From the NCBI GenBank assembly GCA_012961655.1, contig DTYX01000888.1:1-11917 (forward strand): a stretch of 11,917 nt of DNA, read 5' to 3'. The DNA comes from Candidatus Poribacteria bacterium (lineage in GTDB: Bacteria; Poribacteria; WGA-4E; DTYX01). The notes below the pieces were generated by a model. The model worked only from the letters and a program-made list of their open reading frames with translations, was not told the DNA's origin and did not search any database. Below, one piece after another: positions 1 to 5,817 of the stretch. The position numbers and the translations under genes are program-made. How positions within the stretch are numbered: the stretch's first letter is position 1; every line of letters starts with the position of its first letter.

Positions 1-1128
1 GGGTTGGGCGCGCATGAGTTCATGCTGCTGGCAGAATCTGGCGAAGATAAGTTGATGTTATGTAGCGCATGCGATTATAAAGCGAATGCTGAGATTGCTG
101 TGACCAAAAAACAGGTATTCGACTATGGAGAGCCGCGTGAAATTGAGGAAGTTGCTACTCCCGGACGGAAAACAATTGCAGAGGTGTCAAATTACTTGGG
201 CGTCGCAGAGAGCCAAACTCTCAAGGCAGTTTTTTACTCAACTGGTGAGGAAGTAATCTTCGTCGGCATCCGTGGCGATTTGGAAGTTAATGAAATCAAA
301 CTGATGAACTTGCTGAAGACGCCGAATTTATGGATTGCAACCGATGATGAATTGCGACGACACGATATAGTGGCAGGATACGCTTCCCCAATCGGAATTC
401 GAAATTCGGAATTCGGAATTAAGATAGTTCTGGATGATTCTGTGGAGAAAGCTACAAATCTGGTCGCTGGGGCAAACAGAGAGGATTACCACCTGAAAAA
501 TGTCAACTATCCCAGAGATTTCCCAGGTCAGAGAGACCAACTTATCGTGGCTGATATCGCAATGGTTCAAGATGGAGATGAGTGTATTCATTGCGGCGGC
601 CGACTTAAAGCGGCGCGTGGAATAGAAGTCGGCAACATCTTCAAACTAGGTACCAAGTATAGCACCTCTATGGGAGCCACATACCTCGACCGGAGCGGGA
701 GAGAACATCCTATCGTCATGGGATGCTATGGCATCGGCATGGGCCGGCTCATGGCTTCGGTAGTGGAAGCTAACCACGACGAGGATGGCATCATCTGGCC
801 GCTCTCCGTAGCGCCATATCAGATATATCTGATGAATATAGGTAGAGGAAAAGATGTTATTGAACAAGCGGAAAAATTGTATGCTCAACTACAAGAACAG
901 GGTTATGAGGTGCTTTTTGATGACCGAGACGAAAGCGCCGGGGTGAAATTCAAAGACGCTGACCTGCTGGGAATTCCGATTCGTCTGGCTGTAAGCGGAC
1001 GCACCTTGAGAGAGGATTCCGTGGAAGTCAAACTAAGGCGGGAAAAAGAGAAACAACTGGTCAAACTCGATGATTTAAAACAATCTCTTGCGGCGATGTT
1101 CGATAAGCTGCGCAGTTTGAACTGTTAA
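1..1128 (+). CDS. proS: Prolyl-tRNA synthetase, C-terminal part (5' end outside window)
   Basis: Charges tRNA-Pro with proline in the cytoplasm. The frame is open from base 1, so the true start lies upstream; the ttg at position 4 is only an artefactual start. Counting from there, the class II core resumes with GAHEFMLLAESGED. A CxxC pair follows (C20, C23). The YbaK-like editing insertion domain runs roughly from residue 45 to 170, with GANREDYH near its end. A second CxxC (C194, C197) precedes the class II motif-3 region GCYGIGMGRLMAS around residue 240. The anticodon-binding domain ends the protein. The long bacterial form with the editing domain is therefore present. Inside the editing domain, the segment RNSEF (residues 133-137) is encoded by a GAATTC-type heptamer repeat and looks like an extra few residues compared with the usual continuous GIK-x-IKIV stretch. 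It converges on the nucleotidyltransferase gene. Confidence 0.97.
   Translation, partial: GLGAHEFMLLAESGEDKLMLCSACDYKANAEIAVTKKQVFDYGEPREIEEVATPGRKTIAEVSNYLGVAESQTLKAVFYSTGEEVIFVGIRGDLEVNEIKLMNLLKTPNLWIATDDELRRHDIVAGYASPIGIRNSEFGIKIVLDDSVEKATNLVAGANREDYHLKNVNYPRDFPGQRDQLIVADIAMVQDGDECIHCGGRLKAARGIEVGNIFKLGTKYSTSMGATYLDRSGREHPIVMGCYGIGMGRLMASVVEANHDEDGIIWPLSVAPYQIYLMNIGRGKDVIEQAEKLYAQLQEQGYEVLFDDRDESAGVKFKDADLLGIPIRLAVSGRTLREDSVEVKLRREKEKQLVKLDDLKQSLAAMFDKLRSLNC
393..425 (+). repeat. Heptamer/palindrome repeat inside proS
   Basis: The stretch contains GAATTC twice and tandem copies of the heptamer attcgga. Its last 15 bases (attcggaattaagat, 411-425) recur exactly at 11831-11845, immediately upstream of the PHP gene. 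It is in frame and encodes the RNSEF segment of the editing domain. Seen directly: the repeats and the second copy. Inferred: insertion of a small dispersed element. Confidence 0.7.
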
Positions 1129-1146
1129 AGCTGTCAACAGCGTTAA
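1125..1146 (+). terminator. Weak hairpin at the proS stop codon
   Basis: ttaaagctg and cagcgttaa form a stem with one A-G mismatch around a tcaa loop and overlap the proS stop codon. There is no T-tract, so a role as terminator for proS, or for the convergent operon on the other strand, is only a guess. Confidence 0.25.
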
Positions 1147-1224
1147 GAAGCCTGGAAGATAGCTTGCGACATCTTACAAAGATTAACAATAGGAGTTCGG
1201 AGAATATCTTACTTAAGAGAGGTT

Positions 1225-2427
1225 TTATGTACAAATCTGCAACAATGTCTTCATACTCTCCCAAAGGACATTACTTACCCGTAAATAATATGAGCTATAG
1301 ATATTTTTGTTCGGATATCCATTTAGCATGAAACCCCTGCTGGGAAAAAGCTTACCAAACATGTACCGCATCTTGGGCATCATTCCATCGAGAGTTAGAA
1401 ATTCGGCTATAGCCCACTTGATGTCGGTGATGTTGGGGTTTGCCAGGGCGTCAAAGAGTCGCGCTTCAAAAGACGACGCTTTATAGGAGCTCAACTGCTC
1501 TAAAACAAAGGATGGAATAGGAGGGTCGAAAAGCTCCTTTACAAGACGCAAGACATAGCGCATTAACGAATGAATTCTATAACGCTTAATCTTTTCTAAA
1601 AGTAGTTCCCAGTCAAACGTCTCACTGTAATGATGGATGACTTCTGAAATATCAACCAACCAAAGCAACTGAGAGTAATAGTGTTCTGAAACATGAAGGG
1701 AGAGATGAATCAGCAGGTTTTCCGGCGATAAAACCAGAGTGTCAACGCCTTCTATATCTACCGGGATAGCGCTCTCCCAGAATGTGGCAATCGCGAGATA
1801 CTTAGAATACGGCAAGTTAGCCACATGCCAGTGAAGGTCTATCGAAACTCCGTTCCTATTTACATAGAATTTTTTATTCTCGAACTGAAAAGCAAATCCC
1901 GGACGATAATCGTACAATAAGTCATATCCGAATTGAGAAAGCTTCGCCTCTATTTTGTGCAAGTCCTCTTTAGAGATTAAAAGGTCAATATCGCTAAACG
2001 GCCTTACGGCTATATTGGGATAAACCGTTTTAGCCAACCCTATACCCTTCAGAAGAATGACCTTGATTTGCGCATCCAAAAGGGACTTGAGAATCTCGCT
2101 GAGTTCATGCGAAGCTAGCAAGTTGTGTACTAGAGTGCCAATATACGTCTCTCGGAGCTTTTCTATGATTCTTTGAGGCACTAAGCCAGCGCTCACCTTC
2201 CCTTCGCTTCGTTCGAGGGCAAGTTTGAGGTTGTAATACAATAAAGGTGCTATGCGGTGACTAAGAGCGCTTTGAATAATATACTCCCAATCTAAGTCGG
2301 GATTTAAAAATTTTTCAATCAAATCCTTAGCCGCCTGCGTCTTTGCACAATTGATTAATAGTATCTCTTCATTCGACCGCTTTCGAACTCCGGAGCTGAA
2401 ATCTCCCTCTGGACGAAAATTAGACAT
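1225..2427 (-). CDS. Nucleotidyltransferase family protein (NTP_transf_5-like)
   Basis: Resembles the uncharacterised nucleotidyltransferases with a DNA polymerase beta-like fold that occur in peptide-modification and polysaccharide clusters. Visible motifs are LLKGIGLAKTVYP (about 125-137), the acidic DxD pair in FSDIDLL (D146, D148) and a third acidic residue in VSIDLHWHV (D197), which together make the expected metal site. The 400-aa length fits the family. The ATG overlaps the end of the upstream kinase-like gene by 8 bases and follows a GGGGGAA ribosome site, so the two are translationally coupled. It is the last gene of the RiPP-like operon; its substrate is unknown, and NMP or sugar transfer to the peptide or to a small molecule is possible. 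Residues ERSEG (72-76) come from a dispersed repeat (2200-2219). Confidence 0.88.
   Translation of the reverse strand: MSNFRPEGDFSSGVRKRSNEEILLINCAKTQAAKDLIEKFLNPDLDWEYIIQSALSHRIAPLLYYNLKLALERSEGKVSAGLVPQRIIEKLRETYIGTLVHNLLASHELSEILKSLLDAQIKVILLKGIGLAKTVYPNIAVRPFSDIDLLISKEDLHKIEAKLSQFGYDLLYDYRPGFAFQFENKKFYVNRNGVSIDLHWHVANLPYSKYLAIATFWESAIPVDIEGVDTLVLSPENLLIHLSLHVSEHYYSQLLWLVDISEVIHHYSETFDWELLLEKIKRYRIHSLMRYVLRLVKELFDPPIPSFVLEQLSSYKASSFEARLFDALANPNITDIKWAIAEFLTLDGMMPKMRYMFGKLFPSRGFMLNGYPNKNIYSSYYLRVSNVLWESMKTLLQICT
2200..2219 (-). repeat. Dispersed repeat copy 1, inside nucleotidyltransferase gene
   Basis: On the minus strand it reads cctcgaacgaagcgaaggg. The same element with one change (c to t) lies at 4858-4876 on the plus strand inside the radical SAM gene, and a diverged copy is at 11899-11916. 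The copies in the two genes are in opposite orientation and encode unrelated residues (LERSEG versus PFTSFEE). Confidence 0.6.
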
Positions 2428-3265
2428 CTATTTCCCCCTTAAATAAGCGTTCAATGGTCAAACAGGTAGATGAAAGCTCACCCACTGGGATAAAAAAAGC
2501 GGGGGTTTTTTGAGCCAATTGCATCGCCGTATTAAAATCTTTGAGAGCGCGATTGTAAGAATAAGCGAAGAATTGAGCGGCAGCTTGGCTTTTTGGCGCT
2601 AGTTGAAGTTCAATCGCCTCGCAGCGCCGAAGGAAAAGAATGAGATGAATGGAAAAATCTGTATCCAACGCGGGAAGAATATCCTTTGTGGGAAAACAAC
2701 AGAGAGCCTTTTTGAAACCCGGGAAGAACCCATCGGGATAGGGAACTGCAACAAACTCCGGGGAAAGGGAGGGGAAAAATTCCATACTCTCTCCCTTGAG
2801 ATGAACAGCCTTTGGAGTTGGTAAAACTTTTAAGGTTACTGGATGGATGGCAGAGAGGTCATCCGAGAGATAGCGAAATCCTCTCTTGACTAAGGACACA
2901 GTGAGTGTGGTTTTTCCCTTTCCCGATTCTCCTACAAGGAGAATGGCTTTCCCATCCTTTACAATAGAAGCGGCATGGAAGACTGAAAAATCTTCTGATA
3001 TTTCATCGATATAAGCATGAAATATTTCCCATTCCAAATAAGGTATGAGCAAAGATGGGTTTCGGCTTTTAATGAGCTTGTATCCATCTTTTTTTAGCAA
3101 GTAACTTTTTGGCTTTTCCCCTCCTTCACAGGGGAGGGCCTTCTCTTCGATGATAAGGTTGTCAGTCAATTTCCCATGCCGAATTTTTCGATAGGAAAGG
3201 GATTCTAATTTCTCTCTGTATTCTTTTAAAAAAAGATGGGGATTAGTCAACGCTTCTGATTTCAT
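2420..3265 (-). CDS. HPr kinase/phosphorylase-like P-loop protein
   Basis: A 281-aa protein resembling the C-terminal catalytic half of HPr kinase. It has a conserved lead-in FHAASIVKDGKAILLVG, a Walker A motif GESGKGKTT (112-120) and an acidic RYLSDDLSAI motif (DD at 135-136), matching the HPrK pattern of P-loop followed by a DD acidic motif. The first 90 residues are not recognised. Family members in peptide clusters phosphorylate small peptides or act in uncharacterised systems with PqqD-like proteins; nothing here suggests sugar-PTS control. The ATG follows AAGGGGA at good spacing, overlaps the 68-aa gene upstream by 23 bases, and its stop overlaps the nucleotidyltransferase start by 8 bases, indicating a single operon. 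A CCCTCC/GGAGGG hairpin lies within it at 3119-3138. Confidence 0.87.
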   Translation of the reverse strand: MKSEALTNPHLFLKEYREKLESLSYRKIRHGKLTDNLIIEEKALPCEGGEKPKSYLLKKDGYKLIKSRNPSLLIPYLEWEIFHAYIDEISEDFSVFHAASIVKDGKAILLVGESGKGKTTLTVSLVKRGFRYLSDDLSAIHPVTLKVLPTPKAVHLKGESMEFFPSLSPEFVAVPYPDGFFPGFKKALCCFPTKDILPALDTDFSIHLILFLRRCEAIELQLAPKSQAAAQFFAYSYNRALKDFNTAMQLAQKTPAFFIPVGELSSTCLTIERLFKGEIDV

Positions 3266-3449
3266 CTATGGTATTCCCCTTCTTGACCTTCTCAACATTT
3301 TCAACGAGGGCCTTAGCACGTTCTAGCCAAACTAAGTGAGTCAGGTTGGGAATATCTTGCTTTGATGCACCTCTTTGGAGTCGCCGAAGAATGACCACCA
3401 AGAGCGCAACGTTTATAACCAGTCCGACAAGTATGAATACATCAAGCAT
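3243..3449 (-). CDS. Small single-pass membrane protein, unknown
   Basis: 68 aa. Residues 2-22 form a hydrophobic helix (LDVFILVGLVINVALLVVIL) followed by RRLQR, which suggests an N-terminal anchor with a cytoplasmic tail. The remainder is charged and probably helical (AKALVENVEKVKKG). The start is supported by GGAGG with an 8-base spacer before ATG. It overlaps the kinase-like gene by 23 bases, so it is very likely a real member of the operon. It has no cysteine, no repeats and no resemblance to the precursor. It may tether the modification enzymes to the membrane, or be an immunity or export helper; I do not recognise it. Confidence 0.75.
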   Translation of the reverse strand: MLDVFILVGLVINVALLVVILRRLQRGASKQDIPNLTHLVWLERAKALVENVEKVKKGNTIDEIRSVD

Positions 3450-3580
3450 CCTGCTTTCCTCCGGTTCTTTCTTTTCAGGGGATTAAGCAGGTGTAAATTA
3501 TCGGTTCTTGTCACAATACTCACCTCTTTCTGAAGTGATTTAATTAGGGAGAGTGCGCAATGCGTTTTTTGCCGAACTTC

Positions 3581-5098
3581 CTATAGCAAACCTGAGACAA
3601 TCAAATTACCATTCCGCTCTAACAACTCTTTCTCTTGAAACTCCTCCAGGGTTTTTCTTACGTCCGATAGAACCTCGTCAAAGTCTGCGCCGGTGATGGA
3701 TGAGATTTCCTCGGCAATCTCTTCCACTTTGCGATTGCCATCGCAAAGGTCAAAAATCGATGCGGCGACGGGATTGAGAAGATGAACGTCGCCTCTTGAA
3801 GGGTTGTAAAGAACGACCTCTCCCTCTATCTCTTCATAGAAAATATCATCCACTCGTTTCGGTTTTTCTTGCACTTGCGTCCTCCTTTTAAGATTCCACC
3901 AAGGCTGCGGTTTGGCATAAAACCGCCTGCCACTTCGCAAAAAGAGAAAACTACACCCCACACAACTGAATCGGTCATTTGAAAATAGAATGTCGCCGAG
4001 TGGAATATCAAAAAGGTTTCCCATAGAAATATCTCTGGTGAGAATGCAGGGATAAACCTCTCCATCGGGCGCGACGACTATCTTTCTTTTGAATACTCCA
4101 TCTCCAGCAAGAGGAATCAGAGATGCGTCCTTAAAAGAGGAATCGTAAGAAGGGGTTAATTTCTGCCCGCGCCCCGTCGGTCGGACGTAGTCATAACTTA
4201 CATTTTCTACACCGAGCTTTTTGAGAAAATCGGCAGTCTTTTCATAATGAGATTTGTTTTCCTCCATCAGGATAACGCCTGCTCTCAGAGGGATTCCCTC
4301 TGAGACGAGAGTTTTGACATTGTTTACCGTCTTTCTCCAACTACCCTTTCCTCGAGTAATCTTCTCATGCGCATCGGGTTGGAAAGAATAAAAAGAGAAG
4401 CTGACCTGTATCTCAAGTCTTTTCAATTCATCGCACATACTCTTCGTCAAAATCGTAGCATTGGTGTAGAGTTCTATCGTCTCATAGCCGATTTGTCGGG
4501 CGAATCGCAGCAAGGGCAAAAGGTCAGGATGAAGCGTCGCCTCGCCTCCTGTAAACTGAACCCTCTTACAACCTATCTCCATCCCTTGTTCAAGCGCCAT
4601 CTTCCAATCTTCTGTATCCAGCAGAGATGAACCCCGTGAGATGGAGGCCACGCCTATCTCACGGGGTGAATAACTTTTATGAGCATCCGCTAACCGCGTG
4701 GTATCTTTTTCCGCATCTGAATAAAGATAGCAGTGAATACAGGCGAGATTACATCTGGGGGTGATTTCGAGCCACATAAAGTCAAGCCGCTCATCTAAAC
4801 CACATTCCGATTTTGGAAAAGAGACTGGAGAATCACCCAGGGAGAAAAAAGGCTTCTCCTCGAACGAAGTGAAGGGATACCGCAAAAGGTGTTCCTTAAT
4901 GCGTTCTAAATTGTCATCGCCCAAAATACCCAATACCCGACTGGCAATCTCCTCCAATGATTGTCCATTCATGCTTCCTTCAATCAGACGCCCCAATGCT
5001 TTCTCGATCGGATAAATTTGTCCACTATCCGCATCCAGAAGAAAAAACTGCTCTTCCCTTTTGATAAACCAGATATCTCCTTGAACTTGCAAAAACAT
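3581..5098 (-). CDS. Radical SAM peptide maturase with N- and C-terminal PqqD-like domains
   Basis: 505 aa from the chosen start. Residues 1-80 resemble a PqqD/RRE domain (WFIKREEQFFLLDADSGQIYP and a following helical part). The radical SAM core begins at C116-x3-C120-x2-C123 (CNLACIHC), the cluster ligands, with the TGGE motif at 183-186. The SPASM region (about 335-400) is degenerate: C351, C379 and C382 are seen, but the usual later cysteines are missing. Residues 409-505 are a complete second PqqD-like domain (PKRVDDIFYEEIEGEVVLYNP, LNPVAASIFDLCDG). Such enzymes use SAM cleavage to modify a precursor bound through the PqqD domain. The frame is open upstream to 5221, but the ATG at 5098 has GGAGGTGGAG 8 bases ahead, while the ATG at 5119 has none. 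The gene lies 187 bases after the precursor. About 25 extra residues follow the Cys motif and coincide with a palindrome. Confidence 0.9.
   Translation of the reverse strand: MFLQVQGDIWFIKREEQFFLLDADSGQIYPIEKALGRLIEGSMNGQSLEEIASRVLGILGDDNLERIKEHLLRYPFTSFEEKPFFSLGDSPVSFPKSECGLDERLDFMWLEITPRCNLACIHCYLYSDAEKDTTRLADAHKSYSPREIGVASISRGSSLLDTEDWKMALEQGMEIGCKRVQFTGGEATLHPDLLPLLRFARQIGYETIELYTNATILTKSMCDELKRLEIQVSFSFYSFQPDAHEKITRGKGSWRKTVNNVKTLVSEGIPLRAGVILMEENKSHYEKTADFLKKLGVENVSYDYVRPTGRGQKLTPSYDSSFKDASLIPLAGDGVFKRKIVVAPDGEVYPCILTRDISMGNLFDIPLGDILFSNDRFSCVGCSFLFLRSGRRFYAKPQPWWNLKRRTQVQEKPKRVDDIFYEEIEGEVVLYNPSRGDVHLLNPVAASIFDLCDGNRKVEEIAEEISSITGADFDEVLSDVRKTLEEFQEKELLERNGNLIVSGLL
3872..3889 (-). promoter_or_regulatory. 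Internal ribosome site and GTG before the C-terminal PqqD domain
   Basis: AAAAGGAGG, a 6-base spacer and GTG lie in frame inside the radical SAM gene. Translation from here would give a free 97-aa PqqD-like protein beginning VQEKPKRVDD, the normal length and start region for stand-alone members. This suggests either a fused gene with internal initiation or a recent read-through fusion of two genes. Confidence 0.5.
3903..3931. repeat. Palindrome at the SPASM-PqqD junction
   Basis: GCGGTTT (3907-3913) and AAACCGC (3920-3926) pair around a 6-base loop, with an outer GGC/GCC pair. It lies 14 bases before the internal ribosome site in the minus orientation and encodes part of the RRFYAKPQPW segment that replaces the expected SPASM cysteines. 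Confidence 0.5.
4283..4305. repeat. Perfect 10-bp inverted repeat in radical SAM gene
   Basis: TCTCAGAGGG and CCCTCTGAGA flank a 3-base loop. The encoded SEGIPLRAG looks like normal family sequence, so this is probably not an insertion; a cruciform or mRNA hairpin is possible. Confidence 0.45.
4631..4667. repeat. Perfect 12-bp inverted repeat, probable inserted palindromic element
   Basis: ACCCCGTGAGAT (4631-4642) and ATCTCACGGGGT (4656-4667) are exact reverse complements around a 13-base loop that itself contains AGG/CCT. It is in frame in the radical SAM gene and encodes PREIGVASISRG, between the Cys motif and the first core helix, where family members usually have a short link. Confidence 0.7.
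4858..4876 (+). repeat. Dispersed repeat copy 2, inside radical SAM gene
   Basis: cctcgaacgaagtgaaggg differs by one base from the reverse complement of 2201-2219. It encodes PFTSFEE between the N-terminal PqqD-like domain and the radical SAM core. Confidence 0.6.
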
Positions 5099-5208
5099 CT
5101 CTAAATCTCCACCTCCCATACACTCTATCGGCAGGGGCGGACAAAATAGCCAAAACTTGTTGAGAAAATCCCTCCTGCCCCCCTTTTTTTTGTAATGGAG
5201 TATTGTAA

Positions 5209-5228
5209 CCGAATTCACCAAAATTCGG
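5209..5228. repeat. Hairpin between precursor and radical SAM genes
   Basis: ccgaatt and aattcgg form a perfect 7-bp stem with a 6-base loop, 58 bases after the precursor stop in the minus orientation. There is no T-tract, so mRNA stabilisation or partial attenuation between a highly expressed precursor and its enzyme is more likely than full termination. The rest of 5099-5285 holds an A8 run, GGCAGG/CCTGCC arms (loop about 40 bases) and the ribosome site of the radical SAM gene. Confidence 0.5.
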
Positions 5229-5285
5229 GTAATGGGGCTACCCTATGCAGGAGGGAAAGCAAAGAAGAGGAACCGATAGAATTTT

Positions 5286-5573
5286 TCAGACATCTGGTCT
5301 ACAAGGCAAATCTGGTCTACAAGGCAAATCTGGTCTACAAGGCCCAGGTCTACAGGGCCCGGGTCTACAAGGCCAAGGCCTACAAGGAGTTATCAATGGT
5401 GGCGGAAGTTCCTCGTCCGCTGAAATTATAGTAGAAGTTGTTAGCACAATGGGGGCAACATAGAGTCCAAGTTTCAAGAGTCTTCGCCGGACGCGGTCAA
5501 CTCCTTGTTCTTCATTCCCCAACATTTCTTGTAATCCTTCCTTTTTTTGATTAGGTTTAGAGTCTTCACTCAT
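5286..5573 (-). CDS. Putative RiPP precursor with PCRP repeats and Tat-like segment
   Basis: 95 aa. Residues 1-28 are a polar, charged leader. VRRRLLK (28-34) fits the twin-arginine pattern RRxLLK, followed by a hydrophobic stretch LGLYVAPIVLTTSTIIS (35-51) and SADEE, a possible cleavage area. The tail begins ELPPPLIT and holds six PCRP units, with cysteines at 64, 69, 74, 79, 85 and 91 (spacing 5,5,5,6,6); linkers are W, G, G, DL, DL and the end is DV. ATG is preceded by CAGGAAAGG at suitable spacing. It is the first gene of the operon, directly upstream of a radical SAM enzyme with two PqqD-like domains, the classical precursor position. I do not recognise the family. The tail repeat leaves other frames open, but only this frame has a leader, a ribosome site and operon context. 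Confidence 0.8.
   Translation of the reverse strand: MSEDSKPNQKKEGLQEMLGNEEQGVDRVRRRLLKLGLYVAPIVLTTSTIISADEELPPPLITPCRPWPCRPGPCRPGPCRPDLPCRPDLPCRPDV
5293..5388 (-). repeat. Tandem 18-bp and 15-bp repeats encoding the precursor core
   Basis: On the plus strand the unit tctggtctacaaggcaaa occurs at 5293-5310 and 5311-5328, with a partial third from 5329. Three 15-bp variants of ggtctacaaggc follow to 5388. The 18-bp units are identical, suggesting recent duplication, while the 15-bp units have diverged. Confidence 0.9.
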
Positions 5574-5754
5574 TGGTCGATTTCCTTTCCTGAGATTTTT
5601 CTTTGGGTCTGGTTACTTATTTACAGCCCGACCACGTTCTGCTTCTTCTTTCTTTTTACTGACATGTTTATCTCCCGAGATATTGACTCTCCCGTGTATA
5701 AAGAAAAGCCAGAAAGCCAGCCGAAGAAACTGTCAACAGTGGACTTTTTGTCTC

Positions 5755-5793
5755 CGTCGCTTTTCTTTTGTACGCTAAAGCGGAATCGCGACG
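5755..5793. other. Alternative hairpins between HD-GYP gene and precursor gene
   Basis: CGTCGC (5755-5760) can pair with GCGACG (5788-5793), or the overlapping CGCTTT (5758-5763) with AAAGCG (5777-5782); the two stems exclude each other. They lie in the 244-base gap 5574-5817, between the end of one operon and the start of the next. No T-tract and no convincing sigma-70 promoter was found in this gap. Confidence 0.3.
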
Positions 5794-5817
5794 AAAACAC
5801 AGAATTTTGTTCTTATA

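Noticed and set aside
5098..5221. Longer radical SAM start at 5221 or 5119
   Set aside because: The extra residues read KKKGGRR and CPPLP from the A-run and G-run of the leader, and neither start has a ribosome site. The ATG at 5098 has a strong one and begins the PqqD-like domain properly.
5286..5400. Repeats as a CRISPR array
   Set aside because: Units are directly adjacent with no spacers and lie in a coding frame.
5245..5463. Plus-strand frame with collagen-like GLQG repeats (and another with VYKA repeats at 5195-5431)
   Set aside because: Both are reverse-side readings of the precursor repeat, whose unit lengths are multiples of three and keep several frames open. The minus frame has the leader, ribosome site and operon context.
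5690..5740. TTGACA as a -35 box for the RiPP operon
   Set aside because: On the minus strand TTGACA is present, but no -10-like hexamer lies 16-18 bases downstream; the nearest TATA-like site is about 29 bases away.
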